Shown: positions 29,706 to 42,877, counted from the first letter of the stretch. The stretch: DNA of 64,000 bases from Paraspadella gotoi (GCA_051294375.1 CM119266.1:14364755-14428754), one strand, 5' to 3'. The notes: generated by a model from the letters alone, not told the origin. A program made the numbers and translations.

Positions 29706-31393
29706 TGAACTGACGAGGGTCGGAACAAAAATATCAGATTTGGAGAAAATTAACTTCATAATTTGGCTCATTTTTTGAGAAAAATCTTTTTCGTTATCGC
29801 GTCTCTCGTCCCATTATCATCGGGAAGGGGGGGTTACAGTATCTTGGGATGAAACGAAATTCTCCTCTTTAATCTATAATAATTTTTTTAATGTTTAGTT
29901 TGATATGAACTATTTCAAAGCCTAGTTTTTAAAAAAAATTAACCTAACAGTTTATGGGTTTCGGTCTTCGGTCTTCATTAGAAACTCTATTCTCGCCCTC
30001 TTTGCTTCTCTCTATGTCTCCCTTCCCCGCTGATGCCGACCCGTGACCTCTCTCTCCTCTCATCTCTCCGTCGGGTCCTCTCGTCGTCATCGCTCTATCT
30101 CATCATCTGCTCCGTCTCTCTCTCAATCTTCACTCTCTCTCAGTCTCATCGTCATCTCTCTCATCTTTTATCGCTTTTGCTGAAGTCTTTACGTAAAAAA
30201 AAATCGGTTTTGAAATTAACGATTTTTTTGACGACGGTTTTGTTACGACCCTTCTCGGCCGTCCGCCATTTTGGCTGCGAGGCGGAAGAACTTGTCAAAA
30301 GCCTTTGACGCCGACGGCGGTGACGAAGACGACGATGACGAAAAAGAAAATGGCGAGACGACGACGACGAAAACGACGATAGCGAAGAAAAGGAAAGACG
30401 AAGAAGCCTTATTTTCTTTAACGCGTTTTTCCTGGCTTCCCTTCTAATCTGTTTTTCATCGGTGTTGGCTGCGAGGGTGTGCTATGGCAGAAGCCTTTGC
30501 ACGCCTCCTCCTCGGCAAAACCCCTTCTCTTCCTCCTTCTGCACCCCCCAACCCCCCCACCCCCCTTTCCACTCTTGCCAATTCTTCGCCATTTTGTCCG
30601 ACGGAAATCCGTCCTCTTTCTCCCGACTTTATTTCTCCCCCAAAATTATGGCGAGTCCGACGGTTAGCGGTTTTTCTCGCTAATTCCAAAACCGATATTT
30701 TTTTTTTTCGTCGAAGTTCGGTCTTCGTGCGCCGACTGGCGTCTCTTTTCCGGCCCACTTCCGCCTCTCAGCGCGCGAATATGTTTCAGATTAAAAAACA
30801 TGAAGCCTAAACTACCGATCAGAAAAAATCATAACAAGGAGGAAGAAGACGTATTTTCGCCCAAACATCGCGTTTCTCTTCCAGATTTTCGCGCCGCGAG
30901 TTTATGTTTCTCGTAATGGAGGCTGGCGCCGGTCGGCGTCTCAAACACTTTCATTGCCAAACGCGGAACCTCGTTTATTTTCTTTGTTTTTTTTTTTGTT
31001 TTGTTTTTTTTCTCATCTATAGTTTAGAGAGCGCCTCTGTCGGCGGTTTTGAATAATACAATTGTATAAAAATCGTTAAATAGTGTATAGTTTCAAATTA
31101 AGGACGAGTGAAACTTTGAATTAACTCCTGTCCCTTTTGGTAGGACCTGTTCAATCATCGGTAAAGCCGTCGCATAGCCCGCCAATGATTTTAAATAACA
31201 TTTATGCCAAGAAACGGATTTGCCGACGGCAGGAGAGACGGCAAAAGAATGAATTAAAAACAAAGGATCAAATTTCTTTGTTTTTTTTCTTTCTTGATCC
31301 CCATTTTGTTGGTTTTATGGGGTTTTTGAGATTCCGAAAAATTTGCTGCCGAAAGATTTGTCGTTGTTGTGGTTTTCTGGCCAGAATGAATGA
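27800..31393 (+). repeat. TBX20 intron block, copy 3
   Basis: Direct repeat of 13480-17016, at an offset of about 14.3 kb. It starts in a CT tract next to the inverted fragment and extends past the point where copy 1 meets its N gap (GATTTGTCGTTGTTGT), giving the continuation TTTTCTGGCCAGAATGAATG. Small indels and a different CGT length distinguish it. Confidence 0.87.
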
Positions 31394-31468
31394 TACGCGA
31401 GGCCCCGATCGAGCATTTAGCCGTGATCGTGAATATCCGGCACGATTATGACCCTAGTTACAGATGGT

Positions 31469-31470
<2 letters not shown>

Positions 31471-31540
<70 letters not shown>
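31471..31540 (+). repeat. CT microsatellite ending at an N gap
   Basis: A pure CT tract runs directly into 144 Ns, so its true length is unknown. Confidence 0.9.
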
Positions 31541-31937
31541 NNNNNNNNNNNNNNNNNNNNNNNNNNNNNNNNNNNNNNNNNNNNNNNNNNNNNNNNNNNN
31601 NNNNNNNNNNNNNNNNNNNNNNNNNNNNNNNNNNNNNNNNNNNNNNNNNNNNNNNNNNNNNNNNNNNNNNNNNNNNNNNNNNNNCTCTAATCTGTACATC
31701 AATCTTGGCTGCGAGCTCTCTTCAACTCAAATCCATTAATCATCATCATAAATGCTGACTTTTGTTCGAGGGATGACAGAGCGCCCCCCGCTCCCCCCCT
31801 CACCGCCCCCTCTCCTCGAACTTCACTCTCTTCCACTCCCTCTCTATCCCCTTAACCTCCCCAGGGGCGCGAGGTCGATAGCTTTTTATCCCGAATTCGC
31901 TTATACATTTTATATCCTCGGAAGACATTTGAACCGA

Positions 31938-31970
<33 letters not shown>

Positions 31971-32091
31971 GCGCTAAACGTCGATTGTTGTCGTTGTCGA
32001 ATTGTTTTCCTTCGACGCCCATTAAAGCGGCTTACCTCTTTTAATTCTCCGCCCCACTCTTCCTTCCTCCTCGCCCCGGAGGATTCGACTG

Positions 32092-32123
<32 letters not shown>

Positions 32124-33410
32124 TCGTTGACTTTTCCTTAATTTTCGTTCTTGTTTTAACTTCGTCTTTTCTCTTTCTTTATCCTTTTCCTCCCTGACCT
32201 CACCTTTCCTTACTTTTCTCTCCCTTTCGACCTTCTCTTTTCTCCCCTTTCTCTCTTCATTTCTTTCCCAATTTTATGTCTTTTTTTCCCCCTCTGCCTT
32301 TCTTTTAAACCCTTTACACCCTTTTCCTCCCCTTTTCACTCCTTTCCTCCCTTTCCCTTCCTTTTTTCCTCCCTTTTTCCTCCATTTTCCTCCCTTAATG
32401 GTTTCCCTGTTTCCAGATCTTCCTTCCGATAATCCCCGCGACCTTCCGGCGAGCGACCGAGCGACGAGGCGAAATCGTCAACACGCCCAACGAGACACAC
32501 TCCTTTCCTTTTTTTTTATTTTTCTTTTTTGTTTTTCCTTTTTCCTCCTTTCCTTTTTTTTATTTTTCTTTTTTGTTTTTCCTTTTTCCTCCTTTTTTTT
32601 TTACTTAAACTCATTCTTCCACTTTTTCTCACTCGAAAACTGGCAGCGTTTACAAAAACGGTTTTCATGGCTCTGCAATTCATCAAATGATCCAAATTCG
32701 TTCTACCTTTAACTATTTCACCAGCCAAAGCTTAAAAACTAAAAAAACATATATTTTCTCTTTGTTTTCCTTTCGTTTTTGCTTTGTTTTAGTTTTCCTT
32801 GAAATCATTCCAGGTCATTCCATTTTATTCTCCGTCAATTTCTTTCATTTTTTTTTCCATTTTCGATGATCGATGAAAAATCTTTTGGGGCAAAATCGGC
32901 GCCAAAATTGCGAGGTCAGTCTTTAACCGTTTTTAACCGGCGCTTTACTTTCTTCCGTCTCCTTTCTCCGGATTCGCTTCCGGTTTCCGGGATTTCTCGG
33001 CCTCGTCTTCCTCAGGTTTGGCACCCGACGAAGGCGCTTGGCATCCGAGGCGACGCCCGTCCGAGTTGTCCCGGATCTTTGCAAAGCGACGACGATTTAT
33101 TTTTCGTCGAAACGAAGGTGGTCTTTGAGGGGGCGTGGCATTTGGGTGTAGGGTGACCGTGGCGGCGAATAAGCTCATGACTATTCATATGACGTTTGCA
33201 TTTTCTTTCCAAATAATTTTTTAAATCGCAAAGTAACTATACGTAGGAACGAGCCGATCAAGAGAAACAACAAAAACAAGCAAACAAGCAATGGGCTAAA
33301 CAAGCATCCGCATTCAAACAAGCACGACGGATTTTGGGTCGTCGCTCGATTGATCGTCCGATTCGATTAGGGTTTCCGCGGAGACTCGTCGACTTTTATC
33401 GCGGTCGTCA

Positions 33411-33463
33411 TCTTCGTCGTCGTCGTCGTCGTCATCTTCGTCGTCGTCGTCGTCGTCGTCGTC
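33411..33463 (+). repeat. CGT microsatellite
   Basis: Two CGT runs broken by ATCTT. It would encode poly-Asp on the minus strand, but no surrounding gene supports translation. Confidence 0.9.
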
Positions 33464-34194
33464 TTTAGCATTGAAGTCGTCATCGTTGACTTTGCGCTTG
33501 ACGTGTATGTCATTCACAACAATAACAATAACCACAACAAGATCATCTACAGTAAGCATCTTCTCTTCGACAGATTTTAAAGTTTTGAAACGGAGCCAAT
33601 AACTAATAATAAGTCAAACGTAAAAATGTACATGACTATTCGAGTTGAACTATAGCCTTTCTATCAAGCCTTATATTGAAGTTGTTTTTCGGAAATCGAA
33701 ATTTAACGGACAAAAAGAAAAACAAAAAAATAAGGAAAATTCGTAAACAAAAGTCGTAAAGATTTTCTCCGTCTTTTTTTTTATTCTTTTTTATCTAAAC
33801 CGACGCTTTTTTTTCTTTCTCTCCATCTTTCTATCTTCTTCCTCTCTATCTTTCTCTTTGCCCCTTCTTCCTTCACCCACCCTCTCCCCATCCACAATTC
33901 CCACCCGGACCACCACGTTCCTCGGACGATTCCACCTGGAGGGTCGTTAAGCGTCTGCATTGTTTTTCACTGCTGCCTCAAATAGAAAGGGGAAAAAATA
34001 GGACGGGAAAGAGTAAGCTTCTTCCTGCTTTTATTAAGTGGTTTAAAAAAAAGTTTATAATTATAATTAACGTTTACATCCGCGACTCTCCGATTTTAAT
34101 TCAAACTTTTGATTTTTTTCTCGTTTTCTTTTTTCTTTTTTTTCTTTCTCAGTTTCTCTTTCAAGAAATCTCCTTCCTTATTCTTTCTCCAGCT

Positions 34195-34226
<32 letters not shown>

Positions 34227-35073
34227 CGGAGGGAAGGCTTTTTCCGTGGTTGTTATCATCATGGAAGAACCTATCAAATCAGCATTAGCGGACGTCTCCA
34301 GTTGAACGAGAATTATGTGTGGTTAGAGACTGAGGAGGAAGCAGCTCTCCCGCCGCGGCTGACGCGGTGATGCTTCAAGATGTCGGCAGCGGGGGAGGCG
34401 GCCGCGGCGGTGGCGGAAGTGAGGGGGGGATGACGGGCGATCCTCAATTTTCTTTTTTAATAGAGGTCGACCCTCGACTCGACGTTCTCCGTTTCCGGAA
34501 GTGGAGAACCGAAAGTTGCCGGAGAAAGGTTCCGGTTTCTGTCACAACTTTTATCACCGAAAAACAAAGAAACGTTTTTCGAATAAAAGTTCTTTGGNNN
34601 NNNNNNNNNNNNNNNNNNNNNNNNNNNNNNNNNNNNNNNNNNNNNNNNNNNNNNNNNNNNNNNNNNNNNNNNNNNNNNNNNNNNNNNNNNNNNNNNNNNN
34701 NNNNNNNNNNNNNNNNNNNNNNNNNNNNNNNNNNNNNNNNNNNNNNNNNNNNNNNNNNNNNNNNNNNNNNNNNNNNNNNNNNNNNNNNNNNNNNNNNNNN
34801 NNNNNNNNNNNNGAAGACATTTTGAAGATAGTGTTTTACAATCGTCGGTCTCGACTATCGCTTTCTCGCATCGACTTTGCCAAACCCACAGAAAGATTTC
34901 TCCAACTTTATCCCTTGTTTAATGTTTATTTATATCCTACTATGTCGATTTATAGATTTAAGGTTTTCAAAGAATAAAAATAAATACAAGTTAAAAAAAA
35001 ATGTAATCTAATTTGTTCCGCATTGACTAGTGTCATGTTTTAATAATCGTGAGATTTTAATGGACTGATGAAA

Positions 35074-35106
<33 letters not shown>

Positions 35107-35345
35107 TCTCTCTCCTTTTTTTCCTTTCCTCCTTTGCTTTATTCACTCAGCCTTTCCAGCTGTCTCTATTCCTCTCAATTCCTCCACTCCTTACTCTGCC
35201 CCCTTTCCCCTCAGCTCCTCCCCCTACCCTCATCTCCACGAGTCTTCCCTTTCTTTTTAAGATTTTATGCGTCATCATAGAATTTCATTCCGTGATTATA
35301 TCTTTATTCTCCTTCGTAATGCTTCACTTCCCATTCCGACGAGCT

Positions 35346-35346
<1 letters not shown>

Positions 35347-35411
<65 letters not shown>
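35347..35411 (+). repeat. CT microsatellite just upstream of a TBX20 acceptor
   Basis: The tract ends about 34 bases before the exon at 35445 and may act as an extended polypyrimidine tract. In the second block the matching tract (51398-51483) is longer and interrupted by TT steps. Confidence 0.9.
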
Positions 35412-35416
<5 letters not shown>

Positions 35417-35444
35417 CTGAATAAACTGTCATTTTCTTTTCCAG

Positions 35445-35521
35445 ATCACAAAGTTGAAGATCGACTCCAATCCTTTCGCCAAAGGATTCCGTGACTCTTC
35501 CCGACTAACGGACATCGAGAG
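35445..35521 (+). CDS. TBX20: TBX20-like exon ending the T-box (intact copy)
   Basis: A 77-nt exon follows a CT tract and a tttccag acceptor and ends at a GTGAGT donor. It reads ITKLKIDSNPFAKGFRDSSR then LTDIE, the C-terminal end of a TBX20 T-box. It enters in phase 0, matching the exon ending at 13334, and leaves two bases that join the exon starting at 55536 in frame. The apparent intron before it (22 kb) is inflated by duplicated blocks. A second copy at 51518-51595 lies nearer the C-terminal exons but carries an extra T. Only one of the two is probably present per true allele. Confidence 0.9.
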
Positions 35522-36393
35522 GTGAGTTCATTTTTAGATAAATTATATATTTAATTAACTAGTCTATTGTATTATTTAAAGGAGCCATTAAACGTAATTA
35601 TGACATTTCTGAATCCCATTCAAAAATGTTCCCAGACTTGCAATTCATATATGCATTCGACCTGAGTCACATAAAATGAATAAAGCCGGTCTTTCGTTCC
35701 CGAAAAGGAGATTCCTTTGTACCTTCAGCAGCTTTTACCACTGTTACTCTAGCATAACTAATTCCTTTCTCCATCATATTCATACTGATTCTATCCTCAG
35801 CCTTTTTTAACCAAGTGTCTTTGTTTGTTTTAAACAATTATCAGTTCAACTAAGTCGCATTTTAGATTTCTTGTCAATTTTCCCAACGTCGACAACGATG
35901 ACAGGGTCTTTCCTCCTCCTCCTTCTTTTTCATCCCTAATCCCTCCCCCTTTTCCTAACTGACCCCCTTTCGCTCCCTCCCCTCATCTAATTCTTCCCCC
36001 CAAAAACCCTTTTCAAAAGTCGATCCTCATGGGATCTCTGGTGGCAGAAATTCCAAGTTGACAACTCGACAACTTCCCGGGGACGTCGCCAGGGATTCTG
36101 GTCGTAGTCTCCCATCACGTCGTCGTCGTCGTCGTCGTCGTCGTCGTTTCCCGGGTCATCGTCCTCGACGCCGACGTCATCGATTTTTTTCTCCAAGTTT
36201 GTCGTCGACATTTTTGTCATGTGATCCGATGAGATGTCATCGTCGACGTTTTCTTAGTCGTCGTCTAAGACATTGGGCGGTTCGTCGGGGAATAAAACAA
36301 CCCAGACGATAACAACAACAACGACTTATTCGTCGATTTCGTCGGGATTTCGTTATCGGCTTTTCTTTTCGATTTCCCCGTCGTCGTCGTCGT
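35522..36393 (+). other. TBX20 intron sequence after the T-box
   Basis: Sequence following the GTGAGT donor, repeated at 51596-52470. It is T/C-rich with a CGT run and no coding segment that I recognise. Confidence 0.6.
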
Positions 36394-36418
36394 NNNNNNN
36401 NNNNNNNNNNNNNNNNNN

Positions 36419-38299
36419 ACCACCCAAAGAAGAAGAGGATATGGGGACGATTAAGAATGGCCGTAAATAATATTTATCCCGATCAGATATGCCGAGACTC
36501 GCGTGGTGGAAAGCCCGGCCAAGCTGCCCGAAGATCTGATCGGCGAGATCGGCGGGCACTTGGCTCGTGGTGCGGGATGTCGATACATGACGTCTTCGAA
36601 CTCTTCATCGTCTGCTTCGGTGCGGCACGTCGTCGTATCAAGCGGCAAATCAAGTCCAAACTGTTCCAGGGATACGAGTCAAAAAATGAGTCTCAATGTT
36701 CGCAGTGTCCATCAGAAGATTTTTGCTCATATGTTAATTTTCTGTTATGTATAATCAGTATTAACGATAATCATGGAATGATGTTATGTAGATTAGACAT
36801 TATGTGGGTAGGGACAGGCTTTTTTTTAATATTTTATGTTAATCGATTATACAATTAACTATGTTCAAATGCAATGTCATCCGGCCAATATTTTTCTTTT
36901 AAATTGGTGAAAGGGACGACTAACACCGATACAGCTATTAATGAAAATTAATATCATTTATTGCAATTTTATTAAACATGTTACTCTCGTTTTTACTGAT
37001 GTTTATTTTTTTTATCAATGTCATGAAATCTTAAAATATAATCCCGCTTCTCTTTTCGACGCAAGAATCTTTTTTTTCTTTCGGTAGATCATTTGTTTAA
37101 TTTTACTTGTGAAATTTTCCTTCCAACTCTTGAGCTCCTCCCTTTTAAAGAATCTTTTCGCGGCTTATGTTTCCTAGTAACGTTTCCGCAGCCATCCTAC
37201 TCTTCGCCCGCCGGCGGTCAGGGTCCAGCAGCGGATGCAGCAGCCGCGGCGACAGCCTCGGCATCTCCGTCGCTGCTCAGGCGTTCCGTAGTATCTGGCC
37301 TGAATCGAGAGCAGAAAAAAAAGGTGGAAAACCGAAAAAGACTCGATGATAGATCTTCAATTTTTTGGCCGAAGTTTTTTTTAAATTTGGATAAAGCCAG
37401 AATATAAATCAGTCTAAGGATTTTTAAAACAAGAAAACAAAACAAAAAAACCAAGAAACCCCAAAAATTTCTTTGGATCTTATTAAACGCGTTATTCTTA
37501 AACAGACACTTTGAACTAAAATCTGAAAAAAAACTTGTAAACGAGAAATCAAAAACAGAAAAAACAAAAACTAAGCTCTTATTATTTTTCTGCCACTAAA
37601 ACTCATAGGATCATGGAGACGTGGATGATCGGGGCGCTGGCTTGTTTCTAACTGTCTCTTTTGTTGCGGGCGTTTTATGCTTCAAATTCGCGCGCGCTGA
37701 TCGATCGACGGCGAGACGCTGGAGCGAGAGACGACGCGGCGACATGACGACGACGACGTTCCGGCTGGTCGGATCCGTGGGCGGAAGCGTGGAAGGACCC
37801 GTGGACGAAGACGAGCACGAAGGGCGTGGAGAGAGGGAAATGGGAGAAAGGAAGAGGGAGAGAGAAGGAGGAAGGGAGAAACACGTCGATCATCGACTTT
37901 AATACTCGGACGCTTGGTGATCCCGCGGAACGAGCTTTTCCAGCCCACGTGTGTGGAAAACAATTAGTAAGGAAGATGCTAGATTCGCTAACGAAACCAT
38001 TCCATTGGCCTTTCAAGACTTCATATCACGCCAATCAGTTACGAGAATCAATTACGAGACGCTTTTCGTTCAGAAAAGCACAGTTGTAATGTAATCGTAA
38101 AGCTATTATTGTATTATGTAATTCTGTCCTTTTTATTGCTACTGCCATTTACTCTTATTTCGTTGAGCAAACCTTTAAGTACGTCTAACATGAAATGATA
38201 TTCTAATGTTCTAACACTTCCCATCGAATAATCCTGTCGTGTCGTAATATAATTCTGAAATCATTCGTGAAGCTTGTGTGTACACTAGAAAAAACCAGA
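36419..38299. other. Unique segment with coding-like but unrecognised pieces
   Basis: Three GC-rich pieces stand out in AT-rich DNA. 36490-36680 is open on both strands (+ VVESPAKLPEDLIGEIGGHL; - ADLADQIFGQLGRAFHHASL). 37195-37330 follows a TTTCCGCAG acceptor-like site and encodes an Ala/Ser-rich stretch. 37620-37900 encodes 93 aa on +. They may be exons of the gene beyond ADK seen through the inverted arm. I assign no function. Confidence 0.3.
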
Positions 38300-40497
38300 T
38301 TCAGCGAATAAATTAATCGAGTCTGAACCCGCGACGGCTTGAACGACGACAGCAGCGACCTCTTTTCCTTTTCGTACACACTCCGTCGAAGTTGGTCTCT
38401 GACAGCGCAGATTCCCTTCGTTCGTTGTTTGTTGTAATTGTCGTCTTCATAAGTTGTGCAAGATCCGCGAACGAACGCGTCGCCTGAAAGCGCGTCCTTG
38501 AATCTGAATACGTTGATTATGTAAAATCAATTTAATTTAAAATAAATTAAATTAATTTAAATTAAAATAGTCATCTCAATGTAGTTTATTTATTTTAACA
38601 TACAAAATGCCTCAAGAGCATTTTTCGAATACAATGTCAACCCGCTCCGTTAGTGTCGACGAATGGCGTTTCGGTCGACGGGAGTCGACTTCTCGAATCC
38701 TGGCCCGTGATTGGCCGACGCCGGTGACGAATCGTCCGTGCTCCCGTTAGTGATGAACGACGCGTTGGCGGCGCCGTCTTTAGACGCCCGCCCTCCAAAC
38801 GGTTGTGCAACGACTCCGTTAATCGCAGGCAACTCGGACGCCTGACATGAGGCGGTGGCGGGCGGTTTCGCGATTAATGTTTGTTGATTAAAATGTGACA
38901 AATAAAAACCACAACAAAACCAGACAAAAATAAATTTAAAAAGGAAGAGAAAGAGGTTTAAAGACAAAAAACAAAAAAAGCAGAAGAAGTACTAGAATTA
39001 AAAGTCAAAGATAGTAATAGTAGAGTCTCTTTAACTTAGCAAAATGATAACCTCGTTTTGCTTGGATTCTACGTCTTCATTCTCCTCATTAGACGGCCCC
39101 GCCCACTATCGCGTTTCGAAAAAAGGCTAACGTTTGGCAAGAATTCTGTAAATGCCGGCGCCGGATGAAGTCGACAGGAATGCGGCGCCGAGATTGAAGA
39201 CGACTGAATTTAGACTCGTAATTTGCGGTGCTGATCAAGGGATTTTCCAAGGCGTCGGGGCAGCAAGTTGAGCCACGAGGAGGTCAGGTAAAGCATCCTG
39301 CTCGGTAAGATCAATGATTATTAGGACTTGAAATGAGGAATTAAGGTTTAAATCCTCCAAATTTTTAACCCGAGCATCCGTGACGAGCTGCTTGACGTCT
39401 GACGACCGATAAAATCTTGATCTATCTCTGCCGCGGCGCGATGCTCGTGACGAGCATCTGGGTTGTGGGCGCGAGAATTTTTGGCTGATGGGAGGTAGAG
39501 GTGTTGTCGGGGTTTTCTGTCGGTGGTCGCTGGGACTTCCGGTCGTCGCTAACGAGCAGGCTTCATTTAGCCAGGAGAATCAAGCAAGCCCGCTGATAGA
39601 AACTGAAATCAACTTATCGTGGAATTGGATATTATCAATACTGTTTTAAAGGGTTATTTTCTAATCTACAAACCAGTTCGTTGCGTCGTGGAAACTTGAG
39701 AACGGATCTTATTCCTTCTTTGCATCTTGCGTTCGATCGCTCGTCCCGTCGGTCGTCCCCGACGCAGCCCACGTAAGAGACGTGACTTTTGAAGAACAGT
39801 CTCCCTCCGACTCATTGAGCGGCGTTCGGGATAAAGATGCCTGAACGCCGTGGACGACGTTGTCGGGGCGCCGCCCAAAGGTTTAGGGTCGTTTGGGTTG
39901 GACGAGAGCTGGAAGTACGAGGGAAGTAAAGCAACAGGGCGAACATCATCACGACTATACAAAAAACAAACAAACAGAAATGCTTTGACCCGGCAATTGA
40001 AGTGAAAATTATTGCCTGATCTTTATCCGTCTCGTGTAAAATAGCTGAGAAGTGATTTTCGTCTTCATTGCAAATAAATCGAGTCAAAGTTGAGAGAATT
40101 AGGAGGGGAATCGTCCAAAAAATACATTTTTTTCTTAAATGCATGTTACTCGATCTAAAACCGCCGAAAGATAATTTTCGGTTATTCTTCAAAGGGGTAA
40201 GATTAAAAATCACTGCAATATGCAAATGATTTAAAAATCCCGTTTAGCTATTAGAAAAATAGTGAATATAATCTGATTTGAGATCATCAGATTATCAACA
40301 AAAGCATTCTGCGGATCGATTCATTCACTCGACTCGAAACCCTCGATTATCTCGTCGGACTTCTCTCCTCGACATCACCGATGAGTCGAATTGTCTTCCA
40401 AAGTTCGCTCGACGAAGAATTCGGGGTCGACGGTCTTCGACCGTCGCGTCGTCATCGGACACCCAGGCCGAGTGAGTCGCGGATAGAGAGACGTCAT
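38300..40497 (-). pseudogene. ADK: Inverted, indel-bearing copy of adenosine kinase, including a candidate last exon
   Basis: The ATG equivalent of the right-arm ADK start is at 40497, and the same exons follow toward lower coordinates with many frame breaks. Recognisable pieces are TTQRTG, GRAIERKM and a DSSPASANHGPGFEKS segment upstream of the DTNGAGD equivalent near 38670. Beyond the span available in the other arm, an acceptor (tttcag) at about 38484-38489 is followed from 38483 downward by bases reading DAFV-x-G after a split Gly codon. This fits the family's GDAFVGGF motif and suggests where the final exon begins. The rest of that exon does not align convincingly, so the lower boundary is approximate. 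Confidence 0.7.
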
Positions 40498-40929
40498 GTT
40501 GGAGCCGCGATTCAGTCAACGAACGTTGAGGTCTCAATTGCAATTGAAATTAAAAATTTAATTCCTTAATTTAAATTTAATTTTTCGCCCATTTCCAAAG
40601 GTAAAAAAAACAACTTGGAAACATGTTCATAATTCTCGAGTTTTAAAAAAAGTGTCGATAAAAAGATATAAAATCGAGATATAATTGAAGCACTCGTGAA
40701 ACGTAGGGCTTGTCAGCGGGATTATTTAAAAAGTTTACCAGAGAAACAGCAGTACGAATAAATCTAGTTACCTTTCTAAGTGCTGTTCGATCTTTCTTCT
40801 TCAAGGATTTGTTAAATAAAAAAGAATTGAATTGTGTCGAACAATTTAATTTGTCTGGTAAAACATCGAAATTCAGATACCAATGAAGACTTAAAATACG
40901 TAACATTTTTGAGTTCACAGTTTATTTTT

Positions 40930-42877
40930 TTAGTAATTTCGGTTTGTGATGTGCGGTTAGATCCCCTGAGAAACAAAATATATTCTAATGTTAATTTGAT
41001 AAAATTTGATAATAATTTAGTCAATTATTTTATAACCTGGATAAACATTTTGTGATTCTCTCGAGTTGTTCGTTGGTGTCCGTCTAGATTCACAATTGTG
41101 ACCAACTTGGGTTTGATGCCTTGTGATCAAAGTAAGAGATTGTGAGTGGCACATTTTTTATTCGACCTTACAAATAAAAAATAGGTATTTAATGAAAAGG
41201 TAATAGCCGTCGTGAAACAGAAACGGCACATCTCCAACCTCTAACGCGTGAAAAATTAAAGTGTGAATACGTCGAGAAGGTCATACAACTTTCACAACAT
41301 TCACCAAGAATCAACATCCCCTCGACATTCTCATTCTTCCCCAAACCCACCGCAACATGAGCGTCTTGTGGCGGCGGTGCTCTTGATGTGTTCCACTCGG
41401 CCTCCCATTGGACGGCGGCTGAGAGGGCGTCGTCCAACGCGTCCTGTAGCTTCGCCTTGGTTGTTGTAGTCGAGAAATTGCGTTGTTCTGTCTTCGCTGT
41501 ACTTGACGAAATCCTGTTGACTTCCTTCGAAAGAATCTTGCCTGTTGATTCTGGAAAGAATACGGATTTAAAAAGAAAGTAAAAGTAGACTACTCGGGAA
41601 TAACAATCACTATATAAATAATGTAGTTTTTTTATGTACATATAGATAATCGGATGTTAATTTCAAAGTCGAATCTCAACCTGCTTCCGCGATGAGGTCC
41701 GTGTAAGTCTGTTTGAAGAGTGTCGTATCAGCCCAATGATCTTCCAACTTCTTGAACTCCTCCGCCGGACTCCAAGTCGTCCATGAATTTTCTGGAAAAT
41801 TTGAAACCGTTCCGCACGCGGTTGCCCGATCTTCTCTGTTAATTGGGAGTGAATGAAAAATGATTATTATTGCGAGTAATATCGTAAGTATCTAGCGAGT
41901 ACTCACGGACGATTGGCAACCGACAGAATCGTTTCAAATACGTCATAAAGCAAGAACGCATTTATTTACCTTTGGCGGCGGTCATGGTGTTCAATAACCG
42001 CTTTCATCTTTCTTCGATTTCCTTCCTTTTGTTTTTCAATTCTTCTCTCTTCGTTGGCTTTTCCGATCGCGCGAGCGCGCTCTCGAGTCGTTTTCCCTTT
42101 AGGAATTTGTCGAACTGAAGAAACTAATAATTTTACGAGTAATTTTTAACTTTATTTTAAATCGTTTAATATAAAGATGAATATATATATAAGAATCGAA
42201 CAGCGAAGAAATTAATGATCGAATGAAAGAATTCATTAATGACGGATTAACGAAAGATAGAACGAAAGAGCGAAAGAAAGAGCAAACACGAAAGAACAAA
42301 ACGAGCGAAAAATCGCAAGAACGAACGAACAAGGTACCTTGAGCCAGCGACTCCTTAAGCTGGAGCTCTTTCCGCTCCAGTCTCCTCTCTCCTGCTGGGT
42401 CAAACTTTCCATCTTGAGTTGGAACTCGTCCCCTTTTGGGCGCCAGCGTGTCTCTACTTCGTCATCCTCCGCGTCGTTTCTGCCCAGGAGCGCGTCGGCT
42501 GAGGAAGAGGGGTAGATTATGAAAGGATACCGATGAGGGAAGTGGGGCAGTTGGGGCGAAGGACCTTCATGAAGGTGGTTTGGGAGAATTATGGAGGCGT
42601 CCAGCGACGTATTCAAATAATAAAGATTACAATCTAACAATTTAAATGCTCAAGAGATACAATAATTTGCAGTTGCGGGATATTATCAGTGAATGAGCCC
42701 ACTCTGCGTAAAGTTAAGTCTTTATTTGATGAAGTGGAGTTGTATTAATTAATAAATTATTATCTTGATTTAAAGCCCGGCGTGAGTGATCTTCTTCCCA
42801 TTTCCCGGATCTTCACCATCAACTTATTTCCTCCAGACGTCGCCCTCGAAAAATATTCTTCGAACGAGATCAGACAT
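40930..42877 (-). pseudogene. CCDC42: Inverted, frame-disrupted copy of the CCDC42/CFAP73-like gene
   Basis: This is the reverse complement of the 59.67-61.6 kb gene. The start ATG equivalent is at 42877 and the last exon lies near 40930-40963. Exons are recognisable by QLKMESLTQQERGDW (from the QRREELE region), DEVETRWRPKGDEFQ, DALDDALSAAVQWEAEWN and the conserved splice sites, but single-base indels break nearly every exon. For example, the first exon reads GACAT where the other copy has CGACAT, and ACGTCTGG where it has ACGCTGG. It is part of the inverted arm with ADK and transporter copies. Confidence 0.75.

Larger units (their letters stand above)
31394..34194. other. Intron-like unique region with gap and microsatellites
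   Basis: CT tract 31471-31540 abuts a 144-base N gap (31541-31684). CGT runs lie at 31937-31970 and 33411-33463, a CAA run at 32093-32121, and a T-rich unit of about 46 bp is tandemly repeated at 32504-32593. No exon is recognised. Confidence 0.55.
34195..36393 (+). repeat. Duplicated intron/exon block, copy 1 (contains TBX20 exon)
   Basis: From the GA tract and TTCCGTGGTTGTTATCATC to the CGT run before the N gap at 36394, this block matches 50160-52470 in the same orientation. It includes the T-box-ending exon at 35445-35521, a long CT tract before its acceptor, CGT runs at 35073-35105 and 36117-36148, and a 215-base N gap at 34598-34812 that corresponds to roughly 50550-50850 in the other copy. 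Confidence 0.88.

Noticed and set aside
31401-31416. 16-base match GGCCCCGATCGAGCAT between 31.4 kb and 54.24 kb
   Set aside because: Flanking sequence does not match, so it is not evidence of a longer repeat.
32504-32728. Lys/Arg-rich and Phe-rich frames
   Set aside because: They come from T-rich tandem duplication and have no coding support.
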